DNA from: Pseudomonas sp. N040
GTDB taxonomy: Bacteria; Pseudomonadota; Gammaproteobacteria; Pseudomonadales; Pseudomonadaceae
DNA length: 64,000 bases
Direction of reading: 5' to 3'
Assembly (NCBI RefSeq): GCF_015637705.1
Contig: NZ_JADOBE010000006.1
Location: 78,420 to 142,419 of the forward strand
The position numbers were made by a program, and so were the translations under genes. The notes beneath the pieces were generated by a model. That model was not told the DNA's origin, did not search any database, and saw only the letters and a program-made list of their open reading frames with translations. Each line of letters starts with the position of its first letter. Within the stretch, counting starts at the first letter, position 1. Of this stretch, positions 47,122-54,910 are shown one piece after another.

Positions 47122-47994
47122 CTATGCCACCGAAAGCAGCCACTCGCGAAACAGCTTCAACGGCTGAGTGTCCGCCTTCGCCGGATCACACAGGAGGTAG
47201 TAACCAAACTCCGTGCGCACCTCTTGCGGCAGCGGACGCACCAGGCGGCCGCTGGCCAGATCGTCGCGCACATAGGCCGTTTGGGTAATGGCCACGCCAA
47301 GGCCATCGGCCGCCGCCTGCAGGCACAGGGCCGCATTGGCCAGGGTGACATTGCGTGTCGACTGAGCCTCACCCAGCCCCACCCCGCCGAGCCAGGTGGG
47401 CCAGCCCTCCGGACGCATCATCGAATGCAGCAGCTGGGTCTTGAGCAGATCCTCCGGAGCATGGAGGGTCTGCGCCAAGGCAGGCGAGCAGACCGGCACG
47501 AAGACTTCGTCAAACAGGTGATCCACGTGCAGATCCTCCCACTGACCAATGCCGTGGCGCACGATGAAATCGGCATTGTCCAATTGCAGGTCCTGGACCC
47601 GGGAGACTGTGGCGATCTCGATATCGATATCGCTGTGCGTCGCATAGAAGCCGGTCAGGCGCGGCACCAGCCACTTGATGGCGAAGGTTGGCAGCACCTT
47701 CAGCCTCAGTCGGCGCGGATTAGCGACCTCGACCACCTCATCGAGCACCGCCTCGATGCGATCGAACAGATCGGACAGGCGCGTCGCCAGCAGCACACCG
47801 GCATCGGTCAGCTCGATTTCCCGCCCCGACTTGCGGATCAGCGCCACCCCCATCATTGATTCGAGCTGCTTGATCTGCTGGCTCACCGCCCCCGGCGTGA
47901 CATACAGGACCTCCGCCGCGCGACTGACGCCGCCAGTACGGTAAACCGCATCGAACACCCGCAACGGGGCCAGGAGATTACGCAGTCTGTGCAT
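47122..47994 (-). CDS. LysR-family transcriptional regulator (GcvA-like)
   Basis: A 290-residue regulator: an N-terminal winged HTH (LLAPLRVFDAVYRTGGVSRAAEVLYVTPGAVSQQIKQLE) and a C-terminal inducer-binding domain of the GcvA type (RLRLKVLPTFAIKWLVPRLTGFYATHSDIDIEIAT). It is divergent from the catabolic region. CTTTAG/CTAAAG-type half-sites lie just before its own ATG (48003-48014), and full palindromes of this kind lie in front of three transcription units to the right, so it is the likely activator of that regulon. The inducer is unknown. Confidence 0.93.
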   Translation of the reverse strand: MHRLRNLLAPLRVFDAVYRTGGVSRAAEVLYVTPGAVSQQIKQLESMMGVALIRKSGREIELTDAGVLLATRLSDLFDRIEAVLDEVVEVANPRRLRLKVLPTFAIKWLVPRLTGFYATHSDIDIEIATVSRVQDLQLDNADFIVRHGIGQWEDLHVDHLFDEVFVPVCSPALAQTLHAPEDLLKTQLLHSMMRPEGWPTWLGGVGLGEAQSTRNVTLANAALCLQAAADGLGVAITQTAYVRDDLASGRLVRPLPQEVRTEFGYYLLCDPAKADTQPLKLFREWLLSVA

Positions 47995-48002
47995 GGGGCA
48001 CT

Positions 48003-48014
48003 CTTTAGTTTAGG
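48003..48014. promoter_or_regulatory. Putative LysR autoregulatory half-sites
   Basis: The plus strand reads CTTTAGTTTAGG, i.e. CCTAAACTAAAG toward the regulator gene. These are two CTAAA half-sites like those in the three palindromes at 48149, 49068 and 59792, here in tandem and about 9-20 bases from the regulator's ATG. Confidence 0.55.
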
Positions 48015-48148
48015 TGAATGGTCGCCAAACCATAACAAATCACACCAGTGAGTGAGTCTGTGGATAGTGGCACTCACGTTAATCCATGGAGCCCTCGGGG
48101 TGTACATGGAAATGGGCGGAGGACTGGACGTTTACGCACGCCTGAATA

Positions 48149-48213
48149 CTTTAGCACTTCTAAAGAATTCGCAAAATCTATCGAATGACGCCCGGCGCGC
48201 TGCTCGCGATACT
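48149..48213 (+). promoter_or_regulatory. LysR-type promoter, copy A
   Basis: A perfect palindrome CTTTAG-N5-CTAAAG (48149-48165) is followed by TATCGAATGACG, a -35-like ATGACG (48185-48190), a 17-base spacer and a -10-like GATACT (48208-48213). The palindrome centre lies about 63 bases before the predicted start of transcription, the usual place for a LysR recognition site. It is aligned without gaps to copies B and C. Confidence 0.82.
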
Positions 48214-48404
48214 CCCTGCACCTGATAGCCAGTTACAGCGCATTGCAGAAATGATCGACGGCCCCGAACTGGCAACCCCGAACCGGGGTGCTCAGTGATA
48301 AGCACCTTGCCCGCCGAACATTCTGGCACATGCCGCACACCGTAAACGCCGGTGCAACCGCAGCGGCAATCTGATGCTTCAAGACAACAGCACAGGGGGT
48401 TGGC

Positions 48405-49073
48405 ATGAAAAACCGTCTACCGGACACCGCGAGATTCTCCCATGCCGACAGCCAGCAGGGAGTCGGGGCCGTTTCGGACAGCGTCAGCTTTGTCGTCCGT
48501 CACCGCTTGCGCGCTGGCGCGCAAGCTGCGTACGAGGCCTGGCTTATGGAGAACATGCGGGTAGCGGCCGCCTTTCCCGGTTACCGGGGCATCAAGGTGG
48601 TGCGTCCAAGCGCAGACGGCATCGACTACACCATCGTCCTGGACTTCGCCACCCACGAGGATGCCACACGCTGGCACCAGTCCAGCGAACGCGCTCGCCT
48701 GATCGAGGACGTACAGCCGCACCTGGATGTTGCCCCACAGGTTAGCGTCGGTGCCGGCATCGACTACTGGTTTCCGCCTGAACCGCCTGCCGCAGGTTTG
48801 CCACCTGTAAAGCCACCCGTGTGGAAGCAGTGGTTGATCACCACCTCGGTGATCTGGCCGCTGACCATGGTCGTACCCTGGGCGTTCGAGCCGCTGTTCA
48901 AGGCCGTGCCGGCGCTGGGCGTCTATGGCGTCAAGCAGGGCATCCTCGCTGCTGTGCTTGTCGCCCTGGCCGCCTGGGTAATCATGCCGCCCTACACACG
49001 CTTGCTGCACGGCTGGCTATTTGCCGCCAGTGGTCACCGTGAGAGCGGCTCAAATAAAGGGGCAGATGTTTAG
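48405..49073 (+). CDS. Membrane-anchored ABM (antibiotic biosynthesis monooxygenase) domain protein
   Basis: A 222-residue protein. Residues about 25-110 form an ABM-like ferredoxin fold (VSFVVRHRLRAGAQAAYEAWLMENMRVAAAFPGYRGIKVVRP). A Pro-rich linker (PPEPPAAGLPPVKPPVWK) leads to two membrane segments (WLITTSVIWPLTMVVPWAF; GILAAVLVALAAWVIMPPYTRLL). ABM domains act as small cofactor-free oxygenases or dimeric binding proteins. A GGGGG site precedes the ATG. It is driven by promoter copy A, and its stop codon lies within the palindrome of copy B. Confidence 0.87.
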   Translation: MKNRLPDTARFSHADSQQGVGAVSDSVSFVVRHRLRAGAQAAYEAWLMENMRVAAAFPGYRGIKVVRPSADGIDYTIVLDFATHEDATRWHQSSERARLIEDVQPHLDVAPQVSVGAGIDYWFPPEPPAAGLPPVKPPVWKQWLITTSVIWPLTMVVPWAFEPLFKAVPALGVYGVKQGILAAVLVALAAWVIMPPYTRLLHGWLFAASGHRESGSNKGADV

Positions 49074-49132
49074 CTTACCTAAACAGTTCGCAATTTATAT
49101 CGAATGACGCCTGGCGCGTCGCTCCTGATACT
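49068..49132 (+). promoter_or_regulatory. LysR-type promoter, copy B
   Basis: Palindrome GTTTAG-N5-CTAAAC (49068-49084), then TATCGAATGACG with -35-like ATGACG (49104-49109), 17-base spacer and GATACT (49127-49132). Much of the 65-base block is identical to copy A, including TATCGAATGACGCC and GGCGCG in the spacer. It reads into the DUF35/thiolase operon. Confidence 0.85.
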
Positions 49133-49165
49133 TGAAAAACCCAATAGCCAGAAGGAAGCCCTATC

Positions 49166-49543
49166 GTGAAACTCAAACGGCGCGCCAACGCGCATTTCCG
49201 GCAGACGGACGCAGGCATGTTGCTGATCGCGACACGGACGGCCCGCCATCCGCAATTGCAATTTCCGCCGCTGGAGTTCGTCCATGACGACGAGCCAGTC
49301 GAGGAAGTTGCCATCGGCCCGCAGGGCACGCTCTACACCTACACCATCGTGCATCCGGGCAAGAACAGCGAGCCTTACGCGCTGGCCATGGTCGATTTCG
49401 AGCCCAATGTACGCGCCTTCGGCCGCCTGGTTCTCGACGGTGGCAAGGCCCCGAAAATCGGCAGCGCCGTGCGCGTCGTACCTTATGACATGGCTGACGG
49501 CAGCGCCGACTACGCCTTTGCCGCCGCGCCAGGAGTCCAGTAA
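49166..49543 (+). CDS. DUF35 OB-fold protein lacking the zinc ribbon
   Basis: A 125-residue protein similar to the DUF35/ChsH2-type partner of SCP2 thiolases, with an OB-fold segment GTLYTYTIVHPGKNSEPYALAMVDFEPNVRAFGRLV. The N-terminal rubredoxin-like zinc ribbon normally has four cysteines; here the protein contains no cysteine at all (that region reads IATRTARHPQLQFPP). The thiolase ATG follows the stop directly, so the two proteins probably form a complex, as such pairs do in steroid and acyl-CoA metabolism. An AGAAGGAAG site lies upstream. Confidence 0.88.
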   Translation: MKLKRRANAHFRQTDAGMLLIATRTARHPQLQFPPLEFVHDDEPVEEVAIGPQGTLYTYTIVHPGKNSEPYALAMVDFEPNVRAFGRLVLDGGKAPKIGSAVRVVPYDMADGSADYAFAAAPGVQ

Positions 49544-50680
49544 ATGAGCGAAGCAAAAATCATTGGTGTCGGCATCACCGACTTTGGCCGCTTTCCCGAT
49601 CTGCCTGAAGAGGCGCTGGCGCAGTACGCGATTGTCGAGGCGCTGAACGATGCCGGCATCACCGCTCAGGATGTACAGGCCTTCTACTGCGGCAACGCCA
49701 TCGGTGCCTCGCTACCCGGCCAGCGCACGCTGCGCGAACTGCACACCACCGGCTGCGCCGTGTACAACATCGACAACGCCTGCTCCAGCGGCGCTACGGC
49801 GATGAATGCTGCGCTGACCGCGCTCAAGGCCGGCCAGTATGAAACCGTCGTGGTCTTCGGCATGGATCAGCTGAGCAGCCTGGGTGGCGGTCCGCTACCG
49901 CTGGGACGCAACGACTGGAACAACAAGCGCGGCATGATCATGCCGGCGCTCTACGCCATGCGCGCCACGCGCTATGTACATGAGCACAACATGTCGCTCG
50001 ACACACTGGCCGACATCGCGGTGAAAAACCGCCGCCATGGCCTGCTCAACCCGATCGCCACTTTCTGTAAAGCGACGACGCGTGAAGAAGTACTGGCCTC
50101 GCGCCCCATCGCCGAGCCGCTGACGCTACTGCAGTGCTGCCCGGCTGTGGTTGATGGCGCCGCTGCCGTCGTCTTGAGCACCAAGCCGATCAAGGGTGCA
50201 GCTGCACCGGTGCGCATTCGTGCCTCTGTGGTGCAGTCGGGTTTGTTCGAGACCGGCCATGAAGACATGATCGAAGCCGAAATCACCGCCCGCAGCGCAC
50301 GCATGGCCTACGAGCAGGCCGGCATCGGCCCGCAGGACCTGAGCCTGATCGAGTGCCACGACGCTTTCACCATCAGCGAGCTGCTCTATTACGAAGCCCT
50401 CGGCCTGTGCGGCCGTGGCGAAGCGCCGCAACTGCTGGCCAGTGGCGCCACCACCCTGGGTGGCCGTATTCCGGTCAACCCCAGCGGCGGCCTGATCGCC
50501 AAGGGCCATCCGCCGGGAGCCACCGGTGTGGCGCAGATCGTCGAGGTCTGCGAGCACCTGCAGGGCCGCGCCGGCAAGCGCCAGGTCGAGAATGCCCGCT
50601 TCGGCCTGACGCAAGTCACCGGCGGCGGCATCTGGGGCGTCGATCACGCCGCCTGTTCCATCCACATTCTGTCCCTGTGA
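49544..50680 (+). CDS. SCP2-type thiolase / acyl-CoA acyltransferase
   Basis: A 378-residue thiolase-fold enzyme. Visible catalytic elements are the nucleophile Cys80 (NIDNACSSGATA), His272 (ECHDAFTISEL) and His322 (IAKGHPPGATG). This pattern matches the SCP-x/Ltp2 branch, whose members cleave beta-ketoacyl-CoA or act as retro-aldolases with a DUF35 partner, which is encoded immediately upstream. Thiolytic chain shortening of a CoA-activated acid is therefore likely; an aldolase-type reaction is possible. Confidence 0.92.
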   Translation: MSEAKIIGVGITDFGRFPDLPEEALAQYAIVEALNDAGITAQDVQAFYCGNAIGASLPGQRTLRELHTTGCAVYNIDNACSSGATAMNAALTALKAGQYETVVVFGMDQLSSLGGGPLPLGRNDWNNKRGMIMPALYAMRATRYVHEHNMSLDTLADIAVKNRRHGLLNPIATFCKATTREEVLASRPIAEPLTLLQCCPAVVDGAAAVVLSTKPIKGAAAPVRIRASVVQSGLFETGHEDMIEAEITARSARMAYEQAGIGPQDLSLIECHDAFTISELLYYEALGLCGRGEAPQLLASGATTLGGRIPVNPSGGLIAKGHPPGATGVAQIVEVCEHLQGRAGKRQVENARFGLTQVTGGGIWGVDHAACSIHILSL

Positions 50681-50694
50681 GCCAGGAGTTCATC

Positions 50695-51474
50695 ATGAGT
50701 ACTAACGTCAACGAAATCCCCGGCTCGCTGCGCGAGATGACCGCCATCGTCACCGGTGGCGCCAAGGGCATCGGCCTGGGCATCGCCAAGGAACTGGCCC
50801 GTCACGGCTGCCGTCTGGCCCTGTGGGACATGGATCTGGAGGCCCTGCACGCGGCTACCGATGAAATCGCGGCGCTGGGCGTGGAAGTACAGGCCTTCCA
50901 GGTCAACGTCGCCTCCCAGGATCAGGTTGAGGCCGCCGTTGCCCAGCTGCATGGGAAGTGGGGCCGCATCGACGTGCTGGTCAACAACGCCGGCATCGGC
51001 GGCGACAAGCTGGTCACCAAGATGGACCTGGACTTCTGGAAGCGCGTGATCGAGATCAACCTGACCTCGCAGTTCATCTGCAGCAAGGCGGTGATCCCCG
51101 GCATGGTCGAGCGCAATTTCGGCCGCATCATCAACATCGGCTCGCGCGCCTGGCTGGGCAATCGTGGTCAGGCCAGCTACTCGGCCTCCAAGGGCGGCGT
51201 GGTCAGCTTCACCCGTTCGCTGGCGCTGGAATTCGCCCGCAACGGCATCACCGCCAATGCCGTCGCTCCGGGTATCACCGAAACCCCGCTGTTCGCCACC
51301 CTGAAAGACGATGTCGTGGACAGCCTGAAAAAGAGCGTGCCGATGCAACGCATCGGTCAGCCGGAGGACATCGCCCAGGCGGTACGCTTCTTCGCCGAGC
51401 CAGCCTCCAGCTACATCACCGGTCAACTGCTCTATGTCTGCGGTGGTCGCAGTCTGGGCAGCCCCTCGGTCTGA
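50695..51474 (+). CDS. SDR-family 3-hydroxyacyl-CoA/alcohol dehydrogenase
   Basis: A 259-residue classical SDR from the ATG at 50695 (CAGGAG site). The cofactor loop is TGGAKGIGLGIAKELA, followed by NNAGIGGDKL, SYSASKGGVVSFTRSLALEF (Tyr/Lys) and APGITETPLF. It resembles FabG-like reductases. Between a thiolase and a CoA-transferase, a 3-hydroxyacyl-CoA dehydrogenase role is plausible. It could equally supply 3-hydroxyacyl-CoA to the PHA synthase further along. Confidence 0.92.
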   Translation: MSTNVNEIPGSLREMTAIVTGGAKGIGLGIAKELARHGCRLALWDMDLEALHAATDEIAALGVEVQAFQVNVASQDQVEAAVAQLHGKWGRIDVLVNNAGIGGDKLVTKMDLDFWKRVIEINLTSQFICSKAVIPGMVERNFGRIINIGSRAWLGNRGQASYSASKGGVVSFTRSLALEFARNGITANAVAPGITETPLFATLKDDVVDSLKKSVPMQRIGQPEDIAQAVRFFAEPASSYITGQLLYVCGGRSLGSPSV

Positions 51475-51487
51475 CGGAGTCGCAGCC

Positions 51488-52627
51488 ATGCTCTCAAGCG
51501 CCCTGAAGGGAATTCGCGTGATCGACTTCACCCAGGTGGTTGCCGGCCCGACCTGCACCCAGACGCTGGCCGACATGGGCGCCGAGGTGATCAAGATCGA
51601 AGCGCCCGGCGGCGACCTGTGCCGCGCCCTGCCGCCCTTCGTGGGCGGCGAGAGCCTGCCGTTCATGGCCATCAACCGCGACAAGCAGAGCGTGGTGCTC
51701 GACCTCAAGGACCCGGCCCAGGTGGCCCGGGCCATCGCGCTGATCGACACCGCCGACATCCTGGTCGAATGCTTCCGCCCCGGCGTCATGCAGCGTCTGG
51801 GGCTGGGCTATGAGGCCCTGCGCGAGCGCAACCCCAGGCTCATCTACTGCTCCATCTCGGCCTATGGCCAGCACAGCCCGGACAAGGACCTGCCCGGTGT
51901 CGATGGCGTAATCCAGGCCGTATCCGGGCTGATGAGCGTGACCGGCATGCCCGACTCCGAACCCTGCAAGGTGCAGGTGCCGGTGGTCGACATGGTCACC
52001 GGCTACCTGGCCAGCATTTCGGTACTGGGTGCGCTGGCCTTGCGCCAGCGCGAAGGCGTCGGCCAGCAGCTGGACGTGAGCATGTTCGGTAGCGCGATCG
52101 CCCTGCAGCAACTGGGTATCTCCACCTATCTGCACGACCGCGAAATCCCTGCGCGCACCGGCAGCGCGGCGCCCTACTCCACCCCCAACGAAGCCCTGCG
52201 CTGCGCCGACGGCTGGATCATGGTGGCCGCCTATCATCCGGCCCGCTGGCAGGCCTTCTGCCGGGTGCTGGGCGTGCCGGAACTGGCCGATGATTCGCGT
52301 TTCGCCGAGGCTGGCGTGCGCCTGAAACACCGCGCCGAGCTGATCGCACTGCTGGAGCAGGAACTGACCAAGCGCTCCAAGCACGAATGGCTGCCGCTGC
52401 TGCAGCAGGCCGACATCATCTGCGGCGTGATCAACGACTACCGTGAAGTGGTCGGGTCTCCCGCCTTCCAGGCCGCCAACCTGGTAGAGACCTGCATGCA
52501 CCCGAGCGCCGGCGAACTGAGCCTGCCGCGCAGCCCATTTCAGCACCCCGGAAGCGCTCGCCGTCCAGCGCCGCGCCTGGGCGAAAACACCCACGAAGTG
52601 CTCGGCGCGCTGTCAGCCGCCGACTGA
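51488..52627 (+). CDS. CaiB/BaiF family III CoA-transferase
   Basis: A 379-residue protein starting MLSSALKGIRVIDFTQVVAGPTCTQTLADMGAEVIKIEAP, the family hallmark. The catalytic aspartate is Asp168 in VQVPVVDMVTGYLAS. Family III enzymes move CoA between carboxylic acids, so this is the likely substrate-activation step of the pathway. The ATG at 51488 is 13 bases after the SDR stop. An upstream in-frame extension covers the end of the SDR gene and is rejected. Confidence 0.94.
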   Translation: MLSSALKGIRVIDFTQVVAGPTCTQTLADMGAEVIKIEAPGGDLCRALPPFVGGESLPFMAINRDKQSVVLDLKDPAQVARAIALIDTADILVECFRPGVMQRLGLGYEALRERNPRLIYCSISAYGQHSPDKDLPGVDGVIQAVSGLMSVTGMPDSEPCKVQVPVVDMVTGYLASISVLGALALRQREGVGQQLDVSMFGSAIALQQLGISTYLHDREIPARTGSAAPYSTPNEALRCADGWIMVAAYHPARWQAFCRVLGVPELADDSRFAEAGVRLKHRAELIALLEQELTKRSKHEWLPLLQQADIICGVINDYREVVGSPAFQAANLVETCMHPSAGELSLPRSPFQHPGSARRPAPRLGENTHEVLGALSAAD

Positions 52628-52658
52628 CCAACCCTTCCAGCGCCACGAGGATTCCAGC

Positions 52659-53444
52659 ATGCCCGTTACCCTGCAGATTCAGGACTATGTCGCCACCGTT
52701 ACTCTCGACCGCCCCGAGGCCCTGAATTCCCTCGACCCGGAGTCGATCACCCAACTCAAGGAGATCTGGGCGGAAATCACCCGCAACCCCGAGATCCGCG
52801 TAGCGGTGCTCACCGCCGCCGGTGAAAAGGCGTTCTGTACCGGCGCCGACCTGAAGAAGACCATGCCGCCGAAGGAGAGCTTCGCTCAGCTGCACTACGC
52901 GCCGGCGGGGGCCGAAACCTTCGCTGCCGTGCTCTCAAAGCTCTATACCGACAAGCCGGTGATCTGTGCGATCAATGGCTACGCGCTGGGTGGCGGTCTG
53001 GAACTGGCGCTGCTCTGCGATGTCCGCATTGCCTCGACCAGGGCGATCTTCTCCCTGCCGGAAGTGTGCATTGGCAGCATCCCCGGTGCCGGCGGCACGC
53101 AGCGCCTGATCCGCACCGTGGGCCGCTCGGATGCGATGCTGATGCTGCTCACCGGCGAACGCATCGACGCCGCCGAAGCCCTGCGTATCGGCCTGGTCAG
53201 CCGCGTGGTCGAGCCCGAGCAACTGCTGCCGACCGCCCAGGCCCTGGCTGAAAAGATCGCCGGCAATGCGCCATTGGCCGTGGCCGCCGTCAAACGCCTG
53301 GCCAGCATAGGCGGCGAGTTGCCGCTGGCCGCCGGCCTGGAGTTGGAGCAACACGCCTTTGGCGTTCTGCGCGACAGCGAAGACCGTATCGAAGGGCGCA
53401 AGGCCTTCGCGGAAAAGCGCAAACCCAATTTCCGCGGCTGCTAG
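52659..53444 (+). CDS. Enoyl-CoA hydratase
   Basis: A 261-residue crotonase. Both catalytic glutamates are present: Glu115 (GGGLELALLCD) and Glu135 (LPEVCIGSIPGAGGTQRL), with the oxyanion-hole segment FCTGADLKK. True hydratase activity is therefore likely, unlike the crotonase at 16237-17010. It follows the CoA-transferase by 31 bases with its own ribosome site (CACGAGGATT). Confidence 0.94.
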   Translation: MPVTLQIQDYVATVTLDRPEALNSLDPESITQLKEIWAEITRNPEIRVAVLTAAGEKAFCTGADLKKTMPPKESFAQLHYAPAGAETFAAVLSKLYTDKPVICAINGYALGGGLELALLCDVRIASTRAIFSLPEVCIGSIPGAGGTQRLIRTVGRSDAMLMLLTGERIDAAEALRIGLVSRVVEPEQLLPTAQALAEKIAGNAPLAVAAVKRLASIGGELPLAAGLELEQHAFGVLRDSEDRIEGRKAFAEKRKPNFRGC

Positions 53445-53448
53445 ATCG

Positions 53449-54600
53449 ATGAAACTGAGCAAGGAACAAATCCCCGTGCGCTGCACGATCATGCGCGGTG
53501 GCACCAGCAAGGCGGTGTTCATGCGCATGGACGACGTACCGAGCGAGCCCGCTGCGCGTGATCGCTTGCTGCTGGCCCTGTTTGGCAGCCCGGACCGGCG
53601 CCAGATCGACGGGCTGGGCGGCGCCGATCCGCTGACCAGCAAGTTTGCCATGATCGGACCGGCCACCCGGGCCGATGCCGACATCGACTACACCTTCGCG
53701 CAGATCGGTATCGAAGAGGCCTACGTCAGCTACGAGATCGTCTGCGGCAATATCTCTTCGGCCACCGGTGTCTATGCCATCGAAGAGGGTCTGGTGCCGG
53801 CGGTCGAGCCAGTCACCACGGTGCGCGTGCACAACACCAACACCAACAGCATCCTGATCATCAAGGTGCAGGTAAAGGACGGCGCGCCGCTGGTTGAAGG
53901 TGACTTCGCCATTGACGGCGTGCCCGGCACCGGCGCCGAGGTGGCGCTCGATTACTCCAACACCAGCGGCGGCGCCACCGGCAAGCTGCTGCCCACCGGC
54001 AATGTGCGCGACAGCGTGCTGGTGCCCTCGCTCGGGCGCAGCATCGAGGTGTCGATCGTCGATATCGGCACCATCTGCGTCTACTTCCGCGCCGCCGACC
54101 TCGGCCTGACCGGCAGCGAGCTGCCCGGCGAAATCCCGCCCGCGAAGTACGTTGCCGCCGAAGAGATTCGCCTGGCCGCCGCCGCTTTGTGCGGCCTGCC
54201 GCAAAGTGGCAAGAACATCACGCCCTTCCAGATCATGATCGCCCCGCCGCGCGACTACAGGTCGCTGCCGGGTGAAGCGGTAAAAGCCGCGGACATCGAC
54301 TTCGTCGCCCGGCAGATCAATGTCGATGGCTGGATGCACAAGGCCTTTGCCGGTGGTGCATCCACCTGCACCTCGGTAGCGGCGCAGATCGAGGGCACGA
54401 TTGCGCACGAGTGCAGTTCGCTGGCTACCACTCCGCGCCGGGTCCGGATCGGCCACCCCAGCGGGGTGCTGCCGATCTTCGCCCACGTCGAGCGCGACGC
54501 GCAGGCTGCCTGGGTGGTGCGCGAAGTTCACTTCTCACGCACGGTGCGCCGCCTGATGGATGGCACGACCTATATCCGGCGTGCCGTGATGGAGGGCTGA
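53449..54600 (+). CDS. PrpF-family isomerase/tautomerase
   Basis: A 383-residue protein from the ATG at 53449, four bases after the enoyl-CoA hydratase stop. The start PVRCTIMRGGTSKAVFMRMDDVP and GLGGADPLTSKFAMIGP are typical of PrpF (2-methylaconitate isomerase) and of GalD-like 4-oxalomesaconate tautomerases; MHKAFAGGASTCTSVAAQIEGT is near the C-terminus. It should shift a double bond or proton in an unsaturated acid. The substrate is not predictable. No prpC/prpB neighbours are present, so a methylcitrate role is unlikely. Confidence 0.9.
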   Translation: MKLSKEQIPVRCTIMRGGTSKAVFMRMDDVPSEPAARDRLLLALFGSPDRRQIDGLGGADPLTSKFAMIGPATRADADIDYTFAQIGIEEAYVSYEIVCGNISSATGVYAIEEGLVPAVEPVTTVRVHNTNTNSILIIKVQVKDGAPLVEGDFAIDGVPGTGAEVALDYSNTSGGATGKLLPTGNVRDSVLVPSLGRSIEVSIVDIGTICVYFRAADLGLTGSELPGEIPPAKYVAAEEIRLAAAALCGLPQSGKNITPFQIMIAPPRDYRSLPGEAVKAADIDFVARQINVDGWMHKAFAGGASTCTSVAAQIEGTIAHECSSLATTPRRVRIGHPSGVLPIFAHVERDAQAAWVVREVHFSRTVRRLMDGTTYIRRAVMEG

Positions 54601-54910
54601 GCGCTCGTGAAAAATCTACTGCGCGTTTTGGGTCAAGGCTTGGGCGGTGCTCGCAATCCGCATGTACTCAAGTACGTTCCGCTTGCTGCGTTCCGTCCGC
54701 ACCCTGCTGCAACCCGCTCGCTACGATTTTTCACAAGCTCTGAGTCGCCAGCGGCTCAACCACTTTCGGTAGCCGCGATACCGGCACGCAGCGGGCGACC
54801 GCGATCGCCATGATCGATAAGGCCAACATGCCGGCCACCACAGCCACGATCAAGATCGAAGACGAAAGCAAGCCCGCAATCCCTGTTCCTGGTCATGTAA
54901 GGAGACCGCC
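54601..54910. other. Intergenic stretch with a palindromic element before the PHA synthase gene
   Basis: 310 bases. From 54607 to about 54737 it holds an imperfect palindrome (see separate entry). The rest contains a 34-codon frame (54810-54914) beginning MIDKANMPATTATIKIEDE, whose stop overlaps the next ATG as ATGA; it has no recognisable domain, so I do not call it a gene. An AAGGAG ribosome site lies just before 54911. Confidence 0.6.
54607..54737. repeat. Imperfect 131-base palindromic element
   Basis: The ends are GTGAAAAATC and GATTTTTCAC, and the centre carries GTACT-CA-AGTAC (54664-54675). Partial complementarity between the arms suggests a dispersed non-coding hairpin element. A 68-codon frame across it is low-complexity and not supported as a gene. 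Confidence 0.6.

Larger units (their letters stand above)
47995..48404. other. Divergent control region of the catabolic regulon
   Basis: 410 bases without a gene. From left to right it holds the tandem LysR half-sites beside the regulator start, about 130 bases with nothing recognised, and promoter copy A at 48149-48213. The remaining 190 bases form a long leader before the next ATG, with a small ACCCCG/CGGGGT hairpin near 48280. Confidence 0.7.

Noticed and set aside
53449..54600. Assigning the PrpF-family gene to the methylcitrate cycle
   Set aside because: No 2-methylcitrate synthase, lyase or AcnD genes accompany it, and it is embedded in a different operon.
54607..54813. 68-codon frame before the PHA synthase gene
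   Set aside because: It covers the palindromic element and gives a low-complexity peptide with no domain.
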